Below, piece after piece: positions 6,710 to 8,746 of a stretch of 8,746 nucleotides of DNA. A program made the position numbers and the translations under genes. Below the pieces are notes generated by a model. The model was not told the DNA's origin. It ran no database searches and worked only from the letters and a program-made list of their open reading frames with translations. The DNA comes from T1Sed10-7 sp047921175. GTDB taxonomy: Bacteria; Actinomycetota; Nitriliruptoria; Nitriliruptorales; Nitriliruptoraceae. Each line of letters begins with the position of its first letter. Within the stretch, counting starts at the first letter, position 1. The DNA lies in NCBI GenBank assembly GCA_047921175.1, contig JBLRWQ010000095.1:1-8746 (forward strand), read 5' to 3'.

Positions 6710-7776
6710 GCGCCGGCTGGAGGCTCGGCCAGGTCGCCTCGGAGGCGCTCGCGGACCTGCTCGGGGGCTCGGTCCGGGCGGTTCTGCTATTCATGATGCT
6801 AGCAGGGGGCTTCGCTGTGGTCGTGGGGGCAGAGCTCGAGGTCAGCGGGCAGCTGCGCGCACAGGCCGACAATCTGCGCGCGCGGGGCGGCGACGTTGCG
6901 ATCGTTACCGCCGAGGAGGCGCCGATCGAGGCCGCGACCTGCGAGGCGCTCGGCCGCCGCCCGCACGTGGTCGCCGCCGGAAGTTCGAGGGGGATCGGGA
7001 CGGTGGGCTTTGCTTCCGCGCCCGGACAGACATTCGAGCTGATCGAAGTAACCCCCGGCGCGCTCGCCGTGTGGGACCCTGCCGCGCACCTGCCTCGAGG
7101 CGGCTGGCTCGTCGGGCCCGCCGCGGCCGACGAGCTCGGCGTGCGCACCGGCAGCCTGCTCGCCGAGCCAGGTCAGCAGCCCCAACCGGTTACCGTGGTC
7201 GAGGTGGCCGCCCGAAACCAGTTCGCTGACCGCGCGATCCTGGCGCTCGTCGCGGCGGCCGGGGAGGTCGACGGCTGCTGGGTCGAGTTCCGTGCCGCTG
7301 CGGCGTCTGGGGGCCGGACGGCACTACCGGCGGCGTTTGCGGGTGTGGAGGTCAGCGTGCGCCCGCTCGTCCGGCTCGACGAAGAGTTCGCCCGCGACCC
7401 GCGTGTGGACTTCGAGCGCCGCCCCCAGCGCCATCTCTGGGTGCCGGTCGGTGCGCTGATGACCGCTCTCCTCGCCCTCGGCGCGTTCGGGCGGCGCTCC
7501 GACATGGCCGTCTACCGGGCCTTCGGACTGCCGCGGGCCGGCGTGCTCGCCTTCCACCAGACGCAGGTGCTGGTCCTGGCGGTCGCGGCGTTCGCCGCGG
7601 CAGTCCCCTGGGCGCTCGCCGCGTACGCGGCGCTCGAAGGCCTGCCCTCGCCTGACCAGGTCGTCCTGGCCACGCGCACGTCGGCACGAGCGCTCCTCCT
7701 GATTGTCGCCGTCGCCCCCTGGCTCGCAGCCCTGGCCGGCCGAGGCAGCCCAGCCGCACTACTCAAGGAACGCTGA
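6706..7776 (+). CDS. ABC transporter permease, FtsX/MacB-like
   Basis: A 356-aa membrane partner of the preceding ATPase. Topology is that of MacB/FtsX permeases: a short cytoplasmic helix, TM1 (about 23-42, VRAVLLFMMLAGGFAVVVGA), a large extracytoplasmic domain (about 43-240), then three membrane segments near 244-262, 286-308 and 328-345, and a short tail ending in PAALLKER. The Arg/Asp-rich loop after TM2 (FGRRSDMAVYRAFGLPRAGV) matches the coupling helix that contacts the ATPase in FtsX-type proteins. The start ATG 6706 overlaps the ATPase stop as ATGA. This is the last gene of the operon. No strong terminator follows, only a small hairpin at 7805-7817 without a T-tract. Confidence 0.88.
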   Translation: MSAGWRLGQVASEALADLLGGSVRAVLLFMMLAGGFAVVVGAELEVSGQLRAQADNLRARGGDVAIVTAEEAPIEAATCEALGRRPHVVAAGSSRGIGTVGFASAPGQTFELIEVTPGALAVWDPAAHLPRGGWLVGPAAADELGVRTGSLLAEPGQQPQPVTVVEVAARNQFADRAILALVAAAGEVDGCWVEFRAAAASGGRTALPAAFAGVEVSVRPLVRLDEEFARDPRVDFERRPQRHLWVPVGALMTALLALGAFGRRSDMAVYRAFGLPRAGVLAFHQTQVLVLAVAAFAAAVPWALAAYAALEGLPSPDQVVLATRTSARALLLIVAVAPWLAALAGRGSPAALLKER

Positions 7777-7804
7777 CCTGGCCGACCGCGCCGCCGGGCA
7801 CGAG

Positions 7805-7817
7805 CGAGCCGGGCTCG
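7805..7817 (+). repeat. Small inverted repeat after the operon
   Basis: CGAGC-CGG-GCTCG forms a 5-bp stem with a 3-nt loop 29 bp after the permease stop. It has no T-tract. It may be a weak or actinobacterial-type (I-shaped) terminator, or chance. Confidence 0.25.
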
Positions 7818-7903
7818 GTGACGCAGCAGGCCCGACGTAGAGTGGTAGCGCACAGGATGGCTCACTGGTCGCGCTCGCGGTTGTCGCGCTTTGGCGCGGA
7901 TAC

Positions 7904-7926
7904 GGAGTCTCCGTTTAGCCGGACCA
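7904..7926. repeat. Candidate IS terminal inverted repeat (transposase 3' side)
   Basis: The stretch GGAGTCTCCGTTTAGCCGG and its flank lie about 35-60 bp beyond the transposase stop, where an IS3-family end is expected. I chose the position from distance and general resemblance to actinobacterial IS ends. The opposite end and the target duplication are outside the window, so the exact boundary is not proven. Confidence 0.3.
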
Positions 7927-7961
7927 ACGTGTGAACCCGTCCGGGTATGTCGGAGTGCTCG

Positions 7962-8462
7962 TTACGTGACTGCGGCCAGTTCGGCCGGAGTGTCTTGACG
8001 GTAGTGGTTGGCCTCGAACTCGGCGGGTGGGATGTCGCCGAGGGCTTCGTAGATCCGGTCGTGGTTGAACCAGGCGACCCACCGCATGGTCTCCCACTCG
8101 ACCTGCTCGAGGGACTCCCACCGGTCGCGCCGGTGGATGACCTCGGCCTTGTAGAGCCCGATGATCGATTCGGCCATCGCGTTATCGAAGCTGTCACCGA
8201 CCGACCCGATGGAAGGGGCGATGCCGGTCTCGGCGAGCCGGTCGGTGTAGCGCATGGCGGTGTATTGCGTGCCTGCATCCGAGTGTGCCGTCAGGCCGCC
8301 GGTGGCGGGGCCATCGAGCCGGTCGTAGACGGCCTGGTCCAGCGCATCGAGGACCAGGTCGGTGCGCAGATGGTCGGTGGTGCGCCAACCGACGATCCGT
8401 CGGGAGAACACGTCGATGACGAACGCGGTGTAGACGAACTTCTGCGTGGTCCACACGTAGGT
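7962..8462 (-). CDS. IS3-family transposase (OrfB), 3' exon downstream of a group II intron
   Basis: Encodes 166 residues of an rve-fold DDE transposase. The exon begins TYVWTTQKFVYTAFVIDVFSRRIVGW, matching the IS3 OrfB core directly after its first catalytic Asp (usually DFTYV or DLTYV). The second Asp is in HSDAGTQY and the Glu in DNAMAESI, with exactly 35 residues between them, the DD(35)E spacing. The usual C-terminal part (YKAEVI, the ETMRWVAWFNHDRIYEALGDIPP block) is intact to TAA at 7962-7964. The frame stays open upstream to an ATG at 8612, but codons above 8462 are intron RNA sequence, not transposase. The first catalytic Asp should be at the end of the 5' exon beyond the window. The protein can only be made whole if the intron splices. 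Confidence 0.88.
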   Translation of the reverse strand, partial: TYVWTTQKFVYTAFVIDVFSRRIVGWRTTDHLRTDLVLDALDQAVYDRLDGPATGGLTAHSDAGTQYTAMRYTDRLAETGIAPSIGSVGDSFDNAMAESIIGLYKAEVIHRRDRWESLEQVEWETMRWVAWFNHDRIYEALGDIPPAEFEANHYRQDTPAELAAVT

Positions 8463-8524
8463 GTAGGGGTCGGACCGGAGCGCGGTGCCGAGGTTGCTCT
8501 CGGTCCGTTTCTCCGGCCCGCCCT
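8463..8524 (-). ncRNA. Group II intron domain VI with bulged branch-point A and 3' splice site
   Basis: CGGGCCGGAG (8520-8511) pairs over 10 bp with CTCCGGTCCG (8480-8471), including one G-U pair. GGG (8523-8521) pairs with CCC (8469-8467). This leaves A8470 as the single bulged nucleotide, with 7 nt between it and the splice site, the standard branch-point geometry. An upper hairpin CCGAG/CTCGG closes the arm. The intron ends at 8463. Confidence 0.85.
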
Positions 8525-8526
8525 CC

Positions 8527-8560
8527 GAACCGGACGTGCGACTCTCACCGCATCCGGCTC
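8527..8560 (-). ncRNA. Group II intron domain V (catalytic hairpin)
   Basis: A 34-nt element of canonical length. The 8-bp lower stem GAGCCGGA/TCCGGTTC includes the usual G-U pair. The catalytic AGC triad is at positions 2-4, followed by the distal stem and a GAGA (GNRA) tetraloop. It closely follows the bacterial domain V consensus and begins 9 nt after the maturase stop codon. Confidence 0.93.
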
Positions 8561-8569
8561 TCCACGGGT

Positions 8570-8746
8570 TCATGCCGCTGAGCTTGGTGATCTGGTCGTG
8601 TCGCTCGTCCATGGTGTGGGGATGCGCGTTCCGCGGTAGCGGTAGCGCACGATGTGGATCGTTTGTGGCCGGAACATCTCGTCACGGCCGTCGCGGATCT
8701 TCCAGTTCGGAAGATGCCGACGACGGAGCGTTCCCCAGTTCAGTCC
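8570..8746 (-). CDS. ltrA: Group II intron reverse transcriptase/maturase, C-terminal 58 residues (partial at N-terminus)
   Basis: The frame enters from the right edge and ends at TGA 8572-8570. It carries the typical end of bacterial intron maturases: LNWGTLRRRHLPNW, then a short link, then VRYRYRGTRIPTPW, followed by a brief tail. No HNH endonuclease domain follows, so this is an En-minus type maturase. The reverse-transcriptase fingers and palm, with the YADD site, must lie outside the window. The stop is 9 nt before domain V, as expected for an ORF housed in domain IV. The protein assists splicing and retrohoming of the intron. Whether the whole gene is intact cannot be seen here. Confidence 0.88.
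   Translation of the reverse strand, partial: GLNWGTLRRRHLPNWKIRDGRDEMFRPQTIHIVRYRYRGTRIPTPWTSDTTRSPSSAA

Larger units (their letters stand above)
7904..8746 (-). mobile_element. IS3-family insertion sequence interrupted by a group II intron (partial)
   Basis: From left to right on the plus strand: the candidate IS end, the 3' exon of an IS3-type transposase (7962-8462) and the 3' part of a group II intron (8463 to the window edge). The 5' exon of the transposase, the rest of the intron and the other IS end must lie beyond 8746. The nested order (intron inside IS) is read from the exact intron-exon junction in the transposase core. Confidence 0.75.
8463..8746 (-). ncRNA. Group II intron, 3' end (partial)
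   Basis: Self-splicing ribozyme and retroelement. Present here are the end of the domain IV reading frame (maturase C-terminus), domain V (8527-8560) and domain VI with the branch site, ending in TAC at the 3' splice site (8465-8463). The terminal dinucleotide AC fits the group II consensus AY. The exon that follows resumes the transposase in phase 0. Domains I-III and the 5' splice site lie outside the window. Confidence 0.9.

Noticed and set aside
7885..7898. Hairpin CGCGC-TTTG-GCGCG as a terminator
   Set aside because: Short stem and no following T-tract on either strand; not enough to call.
7947..8639. 230-aa plus-strand frame
   Set aside because: Antisense to the transposase exon and intron end, both strongly supported on the minus strand.
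1..8746. CRISPR array or tandem repeat array
   Set aside because: No regularly spaced direct repeats of suitable length were seen anywhere in the window.

Overview
The window is GC-rich throughout, with strong G/C preference at third codon positions, GTG/TTG starts and an actinobacterial-type promoter (TTGACA-N17-TAGTTT). Together these suggest a high-GC actinobacterium. I cannot name a genus. The content is accessory: conjugation genes at one end, an insertion sequence split by a group II intron at the other, and a compact export operon between them.

Region by region: (1) 1-2793, minus strand: most of a MobF (TrwC-like) conjugative relaxase-helicase, open at the window edge. (2) 2794-3207: a non-coding divergent region with three good inverted repeats, a candidate oriT and control region. 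(3) 3208-3420, plus: a 70-aa excisionase/AlpA-type winged-HTH protein with a strong Shine-Dalgarno. (4) 3421-3928: about 500 bp with no convincing gene. The integrase often found next to such an excisionase is missing. A good promoter and a pair of mutually exclusive hairpins lie at the right end. (5) 3929-7776, plus: five overlapping genes encoding a secreted Trp-rich 133-aa protein, a lipoprotein with a repeated Cys motif, a membrane adaptor with a peptidoglycan-binding domain, an ABC ATPase, and an FtsX/MacB-type permease. (6) 7777-8746, minus: the 3' exon of an IS3-family transposase, directly preceded by the 3' end of a group II intron. Domains V and VI, the branch A and the 3' splice site can be read, and the last 58 residues of the intron-encoded maturase are present.

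The most interesting unit is the five-gene operon. Every junction overlaps, so the proteins are probably made together. ATPase and permease form a MacB-like ABC pair, and the adaptor would link them to the cell wall. The first gene makes a small exported protein that could be the cargo or effector. The layout recalls bacteriocin-type (for example lactococcin 972-like) or cell-wall-stress ABC systems, but the secreted protein cannot be assigned to a known family by eye. The second point of note is the intron, which splits the transposase next to where its first catalytic Asp should lie.
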